Positions 44,351-53,322 of a stretch of DNA of 64,000 bases are shown piece by piece (within the stretch, counting starts at the first letter, position 1; each line of letters begins with the position of its first letter). Under the pieces are notes generated by a model, which saw nothing but the letters and a program-made list of their open reading frames with translations, was not told where the DNA came from and did not search any database. The stretch is taken from positions 1 to 64,000 of the forward strand of contig CAYRLW010000002.1 in NCBI GenBank assembly GCA_964425215.1, read 5' to 3'. Origin of the DNA: CAYRLW01 sp964425215. Its GTDB lineage: Bacteria > Spirochaetota > Spirochaetia > Treponematales > Breznakiellaceae. Made by a program: the position numbers and the translations under genes.

Positions 44351-44415
44351 GGCTTTTTCAAAAATTACAGACTCTTGAAAGAACCTCAACAGTCTATTAT
44401 TTTTGAAAGAGCCCC
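44351..44415. repeat. Rearranged copy of inverted-repeat palindrome A
   Basis: GGCTTTTTCAAAAATTACAGACTCTTGAAAGAACC (within 44351-44387) is an A-type palindrome, and 44388-44415 is a second, half-length A-like arm ending in TTGAAAGAGCCCC. It starts 3 bp after the small membrane gene and may serve as its terminator-like structure. Confidence 0.65.
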
Positions 44416-44487
44416 TAGTAATAAAGAAACCGAGTTTTATGTGATTCCCTAGTCGGGCGCATCCTCGTAAGTACGCGAGGGTAACGG

Positions 44488-46065
44488 CTATTTAAAAGCC
44501 GTGGTCAGATGGTCCTTCCAAAAAAAGCCCTTTTTTGTTTTTAATAGGCCCCGTTGAAGCAGTAACCGTAGGGCAAATCGAACGTTATCTTCGGTCCACC
44601 GAAATTTTTGATCCGCCGCCAAAAGCTGGGCCGCTTCGTTAAGGGTGTACCGCCGACGGTTAGCCTTAAAAAAGCGGATCAACGAAGGAACTTCCCGCTC
44701 CTCCGCCCGGGCTGTTCCTCGGCAGACATCGCACGCTACGGGGCCGGGAGAACAGTACCCATCTTCTGCGCCCAAGAGTTTCAATAATTGATGCCTTCGG
44801 CATTGGGACCCGTCCCTACCGTACGAAAGAAGGGCCTCTACGCGGGCGCGTTCGGCCTCCGATGTGGGCCGTTCTCGGGTTCGCTGATCCTCGGGGCCCC
44901 AAAGGAGAATCGCCTCCGCCGCCTGGCCATCCCTGCCTGCCCGGCCCGATTCTTGAAGGTACGCTTCCACCGAGGGCGGACAGTCCCGGTGAATGACCGT
45001 CCGGATATTCCCCTTATCGACCCCAAGTCCGTAGGCGCAGGTGGCCACCAAAACCCCGTCGGGGCTTTGGAAAAACCAGGTTTCCACGGCTTTTTTCTCG
45101 CTCCGTTCTAAACCGGCGTGGTAGAATTTGAACTCCGTCTGGGGTAGTTCCACCCGAAGGTACCGGGCCAATTGGACGGTCCTGCTCCGGGAACCACAGA
45201 AAACTATCGCCGGTTTTGCGTGTTCCCGTAACAGATCCCGCACCGCCAGATCGGGAAGCAGGGTCCCCATGGCCGTGTAGTCGATATTGGGACGGTCGGG
45301 GTTTCCAATTATCGTGTGGGCCCCCGGGGGGCCAAAAATATACGACCGAATTTTATCTAACACCTCGCTGGAAGCGGTGGCGGTGAAGGCCGTCACCAGG
45401 GGAGCCTGGGATGCCTCCACTATTTCTTTAAGCCGTAAATAGGCGGGCCTAAAACTTTCTCCCCATTCGCTTACGCAATGGGCCTCGTCTATTACCACGT
45501 GGGCTATTTTAAGATCCCCCAACCTATGCAGCGTCCCTGTGGTCAGCAGAACCTCCGGATTGGCGATGATAAACTTCCCATCCCCCTGTTCCAAGCGGTT
45601 CCAAATTTTTTCCCGCTCCTCCCTCGTTTGGCCCCCCCGAAGCAAAAGGGGATTCCAGCCCCGTTCCATAAGCCGTCGATTTTGATCCGCCTGGAGGGAA
45701 AGGATAGGGAAAATAACCAGGGTGGGCCGCTGTAAAAGAAGCGCAGGAAGCTGAAAACAGAGGGACTTCCCCGCCCCTGTAGGAAGGATAACGATCTGAC
45801 GACCTAGACTTTCCCAGTCCTCAGCCTCACCTGTTTCGTTCCCTTCCTCCGGTACCGCGGTGTTCGGTTCTTTCGAAAGGGGCCCTTCCAAAGGGGCCAG
45901 CTCCGTCGGCCAATCAAGGGAAAGTCCCGAAAATCGGGCCCCATCCAAAATATGGGCTACCACAAGCCGTTGGTAGGGGTACAGGTACGAAACTCCCAGC
46001 AAGCGTTGGGCCGCCAAAACTACCGGATCGGGCTTTAATGCCGGTTCTTCGTGTTCATGTTCCAT
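44488..46065 (-). CDS. recQ: RecQ-like ATP-dependent DNA helicase
   Basis: The 525-residue superfamily 2 helicase has motif I LPTGAGKSLCFQLPA, the DEAH box (VVIDEAHCVSEWGESFRP), the QESGRAGRDG motif VI, and a RecQ-type zinc-binding region with four cysteines near residues 395-430. A winged-helix-like tail follows; no HRDC domain is evident. A 35-residue insertion rich in Glu and Pro lies between the Q-motif (YPYQR) and motif I. It acts in recombination and fork repair. The start at 46065 has GAGGG upstream; the longer frame is rejected. Confidence 0.9.
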   Translation of the reverse strand: MEHEHEEPALKPDPVVLAAQRLLGVSYLYPYQRLVVAHILDGARFSGLSLDWPTELAPLEGPLSKEPNTAVPEEGNETGEAEDWESLGRQIVILPTGAGKSLCFQLPALLLQRPTLVIFPILSLQADQNRRLMERGWNPLLLRGGQTREEREKIWNRLEQGDGKFIIANPEVLLTTGTLHRLGDLKIAHVVIDEAHCVSEWGESFRPAYLRLKEIVEASQAPLVTAFTATASSEVLDKIRSYIFGPPGAHTIIGNPDRPNIDYTAMGTLLPDLAVRDLLREHAKPAIVFCGSRSRTVQLARYLRVELPQTEFKFYHAGLERSEKKAVETWFFQSPDGVLVATCAYGLGVDKGNIRTVIHRDCPPSVEAYLQESGRAGRDGQAAEAILLWGPEDQRTRERPTSEAERARVEALLSYGRDGSQCRRHQLLKLLGAEDGYCSPGPVACDVCRGTARAEEREVPSLIRFFKANRRRYTLNEAAQLLAADQKFRWTEDNVRFALRLLLQRGLLKTKKGFFWKDHLTTAFK

Positions 46066-46179
46066 CATACCCTCTATACGGGATGGAGCATAAAAAAGCT
46101 TTAATGGAAATAGGCTCTTTCTATTTCGTCCTAGCCGTGGAACAGGAAATAATGAAACGCAGAAAGACAATCTATCTTT

Positions 46180-46647
46180 TTATTCCAGCTCCGCCGCGGC
46201 ACGGACGGCCCGTTCAATGCCCTCGTAGCCCGTACAGCGGCAAATATTCGATTGAAGCCAATCCCGTATGGTCTCTTCGTCCGGTTTGGGATGGGCTTGC
46301 AAAAGGGCGTGGCTATTGACGATAAAACCGGGGGTACAAAAACCGCATTGGAACCCCTGATGATCCACAAAAGCCCGCTGTACAGGGGTATCGTGAAGCC
46401 CTTCCGCCGTGGCAATCCGTTTCCCTTCTGTACTGACCGTAAGGATCATACAGGATTTTACAGGCTTACCCTCCAGGAGCACCGTACAGGCTCCGCAATC
46501 CCCGTTCTCACAACCTATTTTTGCCCCCGTGAGACCCAATTGATCCCTAAGGGTGTACAACAGGGTATCCGCCGGACGGACGTTTATTTGGCGATCCTCG
46601 CCGTTGACGTTTAATATTAGGGAAACCATGCCCTCGTAGGTTTTCAT
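46180..46647 (-). CDS. Molybdenum hydroxylase, [2Fe-2S] subunit (xanthine dehydrogenase family)
   Basis: The 155-residue protein carries two [2Fe-2S] sites: a plant-ferredoxin type (GCENGDCGACTVLLEG...SC) and the all-helical type (CGFCTPGF...CRCTGY). It passes electrons from the molybdenum centre to the FAD subunit. It is the last gene of the three-gene operon, and its ATG overlaps the FAD-subunit stop by 4 nt. Confidence 0.95.
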   Translation of the reverse strand: MKTYEGMVSLILNVNGEDRQINVRPADTLLYTLRDQLGLTGAKIGCENGDCGACTVLLEGKPVKSCMILTVSTEGKRIATAEGLHDTPVQRAFVDHQGFQCGFCTPGFIVNSHALLQAHPKPDEETIRDWLQSNICRCTGYEGIERAVRAAAELE

Positions 46648-47552
46648 CGTGTATACTCCGTGTTTGGGGTGGAAACGTTTGTTTGAAGAATTCCCAGTCC
46701 TTCTTGAAGAGCCTGTTTACATAAAAATTCCCGGTAGTCAGCCCCTGCCCGTTTATCATCGATAAAGTCCGTCGAAGCCGCTCTTACGATAGCGTCCACG
46801 CTTTCAGGCGCCAAGGGTCCGGAACCCACAGGGTCTGGCGAACTAGAAGAGGTTAACTCGGAGATTCGTTCGTTCAAGGCTCGTTCCATTTCCACGCTCC
46901 GTAGGGGATACCCAAAGGCTCCGGTGGTAGCAAGTCGGATAGAGGAACCGGCTTTTAAAAGGCAGAGGGTAACGATAGGGTAGTCTACGGATAAATCCAG
47001 GCGGGTTTTCCGAACATAGGCGTGGGCCGATTTGGTCAGGGCCTGGGGAGTACGAATATCCACCACTATTTCCCCCGGCTTGGTTTTAAACCGTTTGTCA
47101 AACATTTCCATTAACGGTTCTTCCCGTAAACCCTTCGCTCCGAATAGACGGATCCGCGCGTCGCTTAACAGAAAAGGTAACACTGTTTCCCGGTAGGGAA
47201 GCCGGCCCAACAGGTTGCCCCCCAAGGATAGTTTGTTACGAACCGTGTGGTCCACGATACGGGCGGCCTGTTCTAAAAGGGGAAATCGTTTGGCTTCTAT
47301 AACCTCATTAAGGGTCAGAGCCGCCCCGTATACGTACTGATTCTCCTCCTTGGATAAGGCTAATAGGGGCTCTAATCGGGAAAGTTCGATTACCACGTCG
47401 GGATGGATTTTGTTTTGCCGTGCGTAGGTAACCGTTTCGGTTCCCCCGTTCAGGTACACCGCCGTCAGTCCCTTCCCTTGAGCGTCCATAAAGGCGGAAT
47501 AGGCCTCTTCCAAGGACTCTGGACGAAGATACCGAAAATTTTTACCAATCAT
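46644..47552 (-). CDS. Molybdenum hydroxylase, FAD-binding subunit
   Basis: The 302-residue flavoprotein has the CoxM/XdhB-type FAD motifs NGGTE and a C-terminal region with RLATTGAFGYPLR. It receives electrons from the iron-sulphur subunit and reduces NAD or ferredoxin. The start at 47552 follows AAGGAG by 8 nt and directly abuts the large-subunit stop. Confidence 0.92.
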   Translation of the reverse strand: MIGKNFRYLRPESLEEAYSAFMDAQGKGLTAVYLNGGTETVTYARQNKIHPDVVIELSRLEPLLALSKEENQYVYGAALTLNEVIEAKRFPLLEQAARIVDHTVRNKLSLGGNLLGRLPYRETVLPFLLSDARIRLFGAKGLREEPLMEMFDKRFKTKPGEIVVDIRTPQALTKSAHAYVRKTRLDLSVDYPIVTLCLLKAGSSIRLATTGAFGYPLRSVEMERALNERISELTSSSSPDPVGSGPLAPESVDAIVRAASTDFIDDKRAGADYREFLCKQALQEGLGILQTNVSTPNTEYTR

Positions 47553-49886
47553 TTAGGAATTCTCCTTATGTTGTAGGGTTCGCCACAGGCTTTCTGGTGT
47601 CAGGGGAAGTTCCGTAAGTTCCTGTCCCAAAGCCCGGGAGAGGGCGTTCCCTAGGGCTCCTGGAATCCCGATAACCCCCTGTTCCCCCAGACCTCGCAAC
47701 CCATAGGGTCCGTCTCCTTGGGGGGTCTCCACAAAGTCCACAAAATATTCGATCCCCTCGCCGAACCGGGGAAGCTTGAAATCCCTCAAATTCCCGTTGA
47801 CGACCCGTTCCCTTTCGTCAAATTGAAAACCCTCCCGGCTTGCAAAACCCAACGCCATGGCCATGGCACCCACTATCTGGCCTCGGGCCAGGTCCGGATT
47901 CACCACCCGCCCCACATCCATGGCGCAGGCGGCTTTTAGGACTCGATACGTCCCATCTTGCAGGTTCACCTCTACCTCGACCCCCTCGGCTCCCAGGGTC
48001 CATTCCAATGCCGGGTTCCCTTTCCCCGTTTCCGGGTCCAGGCCCGTAAGGCCCCGGGCTATGTAATGACCCCGGCCCAGTACCTGGCCTCCTATGGCTT
48101 TTCCGTCGGCGTATTGAAATCCCAGGGCCACATCGGCAATCGGAAGGCCTTGGGATGGGTTATCCCGGATAAAGACCCGTCCCTGGGCCACCTCCAGGTC
48201 CTCGGGAGGACAACTCAGGGGCACACTTGCGGTTTGTTTTAATTGCTCGATCGCGTCGTCCGCCGCTTCCAGGGCCGAACGACCGGCCATAAAAAGGGAA
48301 CGGCTTGCGGCGGTGGCCCAATCGTGGGGCGACCGATCGGTGTTGACCTCGTACACCACGTGGACTTTTTCGACCTCCATGTTAAAACGTTCAGCCACAA
48401 TTTGAGCCAAACCCGTATGGGTTCCCTGACCGATTTCTACGATTCCCGTGGTTAGGTTCAGGCTTCCGTCTTCGTTAAACGTGATCAGGGCTCCCGCGTC
48501 CGTGTTGGTTGGCATGGCCGGGGCTTTCCAAAGACAGCCCATACCCTTTGCCCTAACCACCCGGTCCGAAACCTGTACGCGGGTCCCCTCCTGCCATTTT
48601 AAACGTTGGGCTACCCGGTCTATGCAGGTTCTCAGATCCCCCGTATTCAGATCCATTTCCTGCAGGGTGGGAGTGGTATCCCCCACTTGAATAGCGTTGA
48701 TCTTTCTCAATTCCAAAGGGTCCATCTGGAGCCGCTTGGCTAAAAGATCCATTGTCCGTTCTATGGGGAAGGCCAGTTCTATATGGCCGAAGCCCCGGTA
48801 GGCCGTAGCGAAAGGGTGGTTGGTATACACGCAGAGAGAATCGGCTTTAACATGCGGGACCCGGTAGGGACCGGTACAGGCGATCGCCGCCGCGCGGCTA
48901 ATATTGACCGCGTAATCTGCGTAGGCCCCGCTATCGAACAGGTACTCCAGGTCCATGGCCGTCAGGTACCCCTCGGCGCTGGCTCCTACTTTTACCCGGG
49001 CAAAAAGGCCAATATGGCCGGGAGAACTGACCAGGTCTTCTTCCCGTTGGTTCCTAACCATCACCGGACGACCCCCCACAGCTTTGGAAAGGAGGTAGGC
49101 CAGGCCTTCCAATTGTATACCCGCCTTGCCCCCGAAACCACCGCCCACCGGGGCCGCTATGACCGTAATATCCCCCGGAGGAATGCCAAAGAAAGCACCC
49201 ATTAGGGCCCGGACGACGAAGGGGGCCTGGGTGGCCGATCGGATGGTTACCTTTCCGTTTCTGCTAATTTCTGCGATGGTAACCCGATTCTCCATGGCCC
49301 CATGATCTCCCGGTGGAAAGCTAAAGGTTTCTTCGACGATAACCTTCGCGTGGCTAAAGCCTTCGGCCACATTTCCCTTACGGATTTTTGTTCGGTTCGC
49401 CACGTTGGTCCCCGGTTCGGGCAAAATGGCGGAAATATGACGGTACTGGTCCATGGCGGGATGTAAAATTGGCGCGCTGGGGCGTAAAGCCTCCTGGGGA
49501 TTCCGTACCACCGGCAGTTCCTCGTAGCTTACCTGGATTCGTTGGGCCGCTAAAAGGGCCTGATCCTCCCGATCCGCCACCACCGCCACCACCGGTTCGC
49601 CAAAATAGCGGACCACATCCTTCGCCAGGGGGTATTTATCCCCCAGGTACAGACCCAAGCGGATGGGGATGTCCTCGCCGGTTACCACCGCCCGGACCCC
49701 TGGCTCTTGGAGGGCCCTTTGGCGATCTATCCGAAGAATCCGGGCGTGGGCGTGGGGGTTGGTTACAAAGGCCGTATGGAGCAAGCCCGGAATTTGATAA
49801 TCCCCCGTAAAGCGCAGGGTACCGCTGACCTTGTCAAGGGCATCGGGTCGGGGGACGGAATGACCTACCACGGTAAGATCCTTCAA
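47553..49886 (-). CDS. Molybdenum hydroxylase, molybdopterin-binding catalytic subunit
   Basis: The 777-residue subunit of the xanthine dehydrogenase/aldehyde oxidase family binds the molybdopterin cofactor and oxidises purines, N-heterocycles or aldehydes. GGGFGGKAG matches the first Mo-binding domain, and GLGEQG near the C-terminus keeps the catalytic Glu. The start is TTG at 49886 with AAGGAG 7 nt upstream. The order large-FAD-FeS and tight coupling make a complete enzyme. No XdhC-type maturation gene is adjacent. Xanthine specificity is only inferred. Confidence 0.9.
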   Translation of the reverse strand: MKDLTVVGHSVPRPDALDKVSGTLRFTGDYQIPGLLHTAFVTNPHAHARILRIDRQRALQEPGVRAVVTGEDIPIRLGLYLGDKYPLAKDVVRYFGEPVVAVVADREDQALLAAQRIQVSYEELPVVRNPQEALRPSAPILHPAMDQYRHISAILPEPGTNVANRTKIRKGNVAEGFSHAKVIVEETFSFPPGDHGAMENRVTIAEISRNGKVTIRSATQAPFVVRALMGAFFGIPPGDITVIAAPVGGGFGGKAGIQLEGLAYLLSKAVGGRPVMVRNQREEDLVSSPGHIGLFARVKVGASAEGYLTAMDLEYLFDSGAYADYAVNISRAAAIACTGPYRVPHVKADSLCVYTNHPFATAYRGFGHIELAFPIERTMDLLAKRLQMDPLELRKINAIQVGDTTPTLQEMDLNTGDLRTCIDRVAQRLKWQEGTRVQVSDRVVRAKGMGCLWKAPAMPTNTDAGALITFNEDGSLNLTTGIVEIGQGTHTGLAQIVAERFNMEVEKVHVVYEVNTDRSPHDWATAASRSLFMAGRSALEAADDAIEQLKQTASVPLSCPPEDLEVAQGRVFIRDNPSQGLPIADVALGFQYADGKAIGGQVLGRGHYIARGLTGLDPETGKGNPALEWTLGAEGVEVEVNLQDGTYRVLKAACAMDVGRVVNPDLARGQIVGAMAMALGFASREGFQFDERERVVNGNLRDFKLPRFGEGIEYFVDFVETPQGDGPYGLRGLGEQGVIGIPGALGNALSRALGQELTELPLTPESLWRTLQHKENS

Positions 49887-50141
49887 TTTAACGACTCCTT
49901 AAAATTCTAGTTTCCTTAACAAACTATGGAACCTGAAAAGGGTCTCTCGTATTATAATTCCCCCTTGTCAATTTAGCCAGAAAAATATACTTCCCCTGTT
50001 TCCCTATAGACATGAAAGGTTTGCATATGCTACTATCCGTTATCTTATTTTTGCGTAAAATCCCGCAGTTAGCGTAAGACCTGTGTTAAGTCCTGTCGGC
50101 CTATCCTGCGCTCCGTCGGGAAATTTGCGCCAAGGACATAC

Positions 50142-51902
50142 ATGACCACCGATACTTCTCTCTCCTTCGCCGCTTTCGGCCTTTCTGAGGCCGTACTCCA
50201 AGCGGTAAATCGGAAGGGCTTTACCGCCCCTAGTTCCATCCAAGCCCTAGCGCTTCCCCGGCTTTTAGCCGATGAGGGCCATTTAGTCGCCAAGGCTCGA
50301 ACCGGTACGGGAAAAACCGCCGCTTTCGGTATCCCTTTGGTTGAACGGCTTTCCGTAAAAAGCGATTCTCCCCAAGCGTTGATTCTAACGCCTACCCGGG
50401 AGTTGGCTCTTCAGGTGTCCCAGGAAATTCGTTCTCTGGCGGGGGGGCCGTTCCCCCGAATCGCGGCGGTATACGGCGGGGCCTCCATCGGTCCCCAGCT
50501 TCGGGACCTTTCCCGGGGCGTAGAAATCGTGGTCGGAACCCCCGGCCGCGTGATGGATCATCTTGAACGGGGTTCCCTGGATCTTTCAAACATCCAATGG
50601 TTTGTACTGGACGAGGCGGACGAAATGCTCGATATGGGCTTTTTTGAGGATGTGGAGTCGATCCTTGCCAAGTCAAATGCCGACCGCCGGGTGGCCCTTT
50701 TTTCCGCTACCATGAGCGAACCGATTTTGCGGGTTATTAAAAAGCATATCGGACCGGTGGATATCGTGGAAGACGAGGCGGTGGAGGATGAAAAGCCCGC
50801 GATCGATCAATTCTATATGGTTATCCGGAAGGAAGACCGTCTGGAAGCCCTGCGGCGGGTGATCGATTCGACCGACGATTTTTATGGCCTCGTGTTTTGC
50901 GGGACCAAGGTTGAAACCGACGAGGTCGCCCGCCGTCTGGTGGAAGGGGGCTATACCGCCGAAGCCATACACGGGGACCTTTCCCAGGAAGCCCGGGAAC
51001 GGACCCTCCGTCGGTTTAGATCAAAAATGACCACCATCCTGGTAGCCACCGATGTGGCCGCCCGGGGTATCGACGTGGAACGGCTTACCCACGTTATCAA
51101 TTGGGACTTTCCCAACGATAGGGAAATCTACGTTCATCGAATCGGCCGCACCGGCCGGGCTGGCCGTAAGGGTACGGCTATCACCTTTGTACTTCCGCCC
51201 TTTAGGGGCCGGATGGTTCAGCTGTCCCGGAGCATGGAAAAGGTTTTAGGATCCCCCATCGTGAACAAACCGGTTCCTCCGGTAGCCCAGGTGATGGACG
51301 CGATTCGTCGCCGGGTGTTGGTATCCGCCTTAGCTTCCGCCCCTGGCTTGGAAGAAGATTCCGTTACCGGAAACGGGGAACCCAGATCCGTTGAAACCTT
51401 CGGTCCCGAGGATCCCCGCTCCCAGTTGGCGGGTGAACTGATCGAAAAATTAGGGGAACGGCGGGCGGTAGAGGCCCTTGTTTCGGCGGCCTACGGGACC
51501 ATTTTAGATCCCTCCCGGTACGGAACCATCGTAACCGTATCCGATCGTCCGGAACGTCCCTCTTCGGGCCGATTTGAGGGCGGCTTTAGCCGTTCTAACC
51601 GGTTTGAGCGGCCCCAGCGGGAACGGGATACGGGACGTCGGGGTACCGGCGGTGATAGGGTGTACATCGGCCTGGGGCGTCGACACGGCGCCTCAGCCCG
51701 GGACGTGGCGGGCCTGTTAATGCGGGCCGGCGGAGTTCCCGGACGGCTTGTGGATAGCATTGAGATGAGGGAATTTTGCGCCTTCGCGACCATCCCCGCC
51801 GAAGCGGCTCGGAGGGCCTACGAATTTGCCCGCCGCGATCCGGATCATCCCGCCATTAAACCTGCCGATCCGGTAGAAGCGCGGTCCCCAAAAAAATATT
51901 AG
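50142..51902 (+). CDS. DEAD-box RNA helicase with DbpA-like RNA-binding domain
   Basis: The 586-residue helicase has the Q motif, KARTGTGKTAAF, PTRELA, TPGR, DEADEM, SAT, ARGIDVERL and HRIGRTGR in order. A linker with Arg/Gly/Ser-rich sequence (residues 455-505) leads to a C-terminal DbpA/RRM-like domain (VYIGLGRRHGASARDVAGLL) that binds structured RNA. This domain order is that of CsdA/DeaD and DbpA, which work in ribosome assembly and at low temperature. The start at 50142 follows AAGGA by 7 nt. The 230-bp region upstream shows no clear gene. Confidence 0.93.
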   Translation: MTTDTSLSFAAFGLSEAVLQAVNRKGFTAPSSIQALALPRLLADEGHLVAKARTGTGKTAAFGIPLVERLSVKSDSPQALILTPTRELALQVSQEIRSLAGGPFPRIAAVYGGASIGPQLRDLSRGVEIVVGTPGRVMDHLERGSLDLSNIQWFVLDEADEMLDMGFFEDVESILAKSNADRRVALFSATMSEPILRVIKKHIGPVDIVEDEAVEDEKPAIDQFYMVIRKEDRLEALRRVIDSTDDFYGLVFCGTKVETDEVARRLVEGGYTAEAIHGDLSQEARERTLRRFRSKMTTILVATDVAARGIDVERLTHVINWDFPNDREIYVHRIGRTGRAGRKGTAITFVLPPFRGRMVQLSRSMEKVLGSPIVNKPVPPVAQVMDAIRRRVLVSALASAPGLEEDSVTGNGEPRSVETFGPEDPRSQLAGELIEKLGERRAVEALVSAAYGTILDPSRYGTIVTVSDRPERPSSGRFEGGFSRSNRFERPQRERDTGRRGTGGDRVYIGLGRRHGASARDVAGLLMRAGGVPGRLVDSIEMREFCAFATIPAEAARRAYEFARRDPDHPAIKPADPVEARSPKKY

Positions 51903-51907
51903 TAACC

Positions 51908-51949
51908 GAGGGTTCTTTCAAACGTATCAGACTTTTGAAAGAGCTGCCC
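51908..51949. repeat. Inverted-repeat palindrome A, single copy
   Basis: GGTTCTTTCAAACGTATCAG with ACTTTTGAAAGAGC forms an A-type palindrome 5 bp after the helicase stop. Confidence 0.65.
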
Positions 51950-51969
51950 TTTCTTTGAAAACCTAAAAG

Positions 51970-51992
51970 CCCCAGACTTCCCTGGGGTTTTT
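51970..51992 (+). terminator. Rho-independent terminator of the DEAD-box helicase
   Basis: CCCCAG/CTGGGG stem with a 6-nt loop followed by five T on the plus strand, about 70 bp after the stop. Confidence 0.75.
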
Positions 51993-52174
51993 AAAATTCA
52001 CCAGTCCGACAGGCTCCTAAGAGTTTGTCGGACTAATCCTTTTTTCATTAAAAAAATTGCGGTGAACCGCAATTTTTACTTATCAAACTCCATTAGGAGC
52101 CGGGTTTATCGTAATTTTAATAGCCTAAGGGGTACGTTTAGGCTATTAAAATTCACCAGTCCGACAGGCTCCTA
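51991..52174. repeat. Structured intergenic region with a 29-bp direct repeat and three hairpins
   Basis: TTAAAATTCACCAGTCCGAC plus nine more bases occurs at 51991-52019 and again, identical, at 52146-52174. Between are three hairpins: AGTCCGACA/TGTCGGACT (52003-52034, then a T-run), AATTGCGGT/ACCGCAATT with T-run (52052-52077), and a 16-bp stem AATTTTAATAGCCTAA/TTAGGCTATTAAAATT (52113-52153). The region between the helicase and the next gene (330 bp) is otherwise empty. It is either stacked terminators or a small mobile element. Confidence 0.7.
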
Positions 52175-52176
52175 GC

Positions 52177-52205
52177 TTGCGTCATAGGCCCTGGGGCTTT
52201 ATACT
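52177..52205 (+). promoter_or_regulatory. Promoter of the dihydroorotate dehydrogenase-like gene
   Basis: TTGCGT (52177-52182), a 17-bp spacer and TATACT (52200-52205) lie 28 bp before the ATG at 52234. Confidence 0.6.
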
Positions 52206-52233
52206 AGGGGTGTAACAACCAATGGAGGGTCCC

Positions 52234-53220
52234 ATGGCCGATCTCACTACAACGTATCTTGGCTTAAAACTGCAAAATCCCTTTATCGTATCTTCGAGCG
52301 GATTGACCGCTTCTGTCGATGGGGTTCGAAAGGCGATTCAAGCCGGCGCTGGCGCGGTGGTTCTGAAATCCCTGTTCGAAGAACAGCTTCGCGCCGATGT
52401 TAGCGGCATTTCTATAGCCCCTGAAGACGGGGCCCATCCGGAAGCGGAGTTTTTTTTGGAACAGATGGGTATTCACGGGGGAGCGGGGGAGTACCTTTCC
52501 CTGATCCGGGACAGCAAAGCCCTTGCCGGTTCAACGCCTATTATCGCCAGTGTCAACTGTGTGGAAGGGGACCTGTGGGTGGATTTTGCCGAACAGATAG
52601 AAAGCGCCGGGGCCGATGCCCTGGAACTGAATATCGCGATTTTTCCGCCCTCTTCAAAAATTAGTTCGAAGGAATTGGAAGACCGTCTTATCGCCATCGT
52701 CCGTAACGTCTCGGTTCGGACCAAACTTCCCATCGCTGTAAAAATTGGTCCCTACTATACCAATCCCGCGGCTCTGGTGGACCGACTGGCGGGGGCGGGC
52801 GCTAAGGGGGCTATTCTCTTTAACCGGTTCTACCGTTTCGATTTGGATTTGTCCGCCCGCACCCTTAAGGCGGGGCCCGCCCGTAGCGGCGAAGCGGAAT
52901 ACCACGAAAGCCTGCGTTGGATCGCCAACCTGTACGGGGCCGTGTCCTGCGAATTGGTCGGCGGTACGGGGATCCATAACGCCGAAACGGCCTTAAAGTT
53001 TATCGCCGCGGGAGCCCACGCCGTGCAGATCTGTTCTTTGCTGTATAAATCCGGGTGGACCGCCATTCCCACGTTGATCTCCGACATGGATAAACGGCTC
53101 GACGCTTTAGGGATTTCTTCGCTGTGCTCGTTCCGGGGCTCCCTTTCCCGTTTAAATAGCTCCCAGGGAGAAAACTACGAACGGCTTCAGTATATCCGGG
53201 CCCTTACGGGGATAGCCTAA
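52234..53220 (+). CDS. Dihydroorotate dehydrogenase-like flavoprotein
   Basis: The 328-residue TIM-barrel protein resembles the DHOD fold of PyrD-like enzymes: LKLQNPFIVSSSGLT, a phosphate-binding C-terminal part with GGTGIHNAETALKFI, and IAVKIGPYYTN. The catalytic Cys or Ser of true PyrD (in the motif around NCPN) is replaced by ELNIAIF, so orotate synthesis is doubtful. Close relatives are annotated dihydroorotate dehydrogenase-like and are of unknown substrate. The start at 52234 was taken because GGAGGG lies just upstream. It is monocistronic. Confidence 0.75.
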   Translation: MADLTTTYLGLKLQNPFIVSSSGLTASVDGVRKAIQAGAGAVVLKSLFEEQLRADVSGISIAPEDGAHPEAEFFLEQMGIHGGAGEYLSLIRDSKALAGSTPIIASVNCVEGDLWVDFAEQIESAGADALELNIAIFPPSSKISSKELEDRLIAIVRNVSVRTKLPIAVKIGPYYTNPAALVDRLAGAGAKGAILFNRFYRFDLDLSARTLKAGPARSGEAEYHESLRWIANLYGAVSCELVGGTGIHNAETALKFIAAGAHAVQICSLLYKSGWTAIPTLISDMDKRLDALGISSLCSFRGSLSRLNSSQGENYERLQYIRALTGIA

Positions 53221-53322
53221 TCCAATTCTTACAAAGAAATCGGACGGCGCCAGCTGGACTTCCAGCTGGGGTTCCTGGCTCCGTCCCCCGGTTCCGTGGA
53301 TCGATCCCCTCAGGGGGCTATC

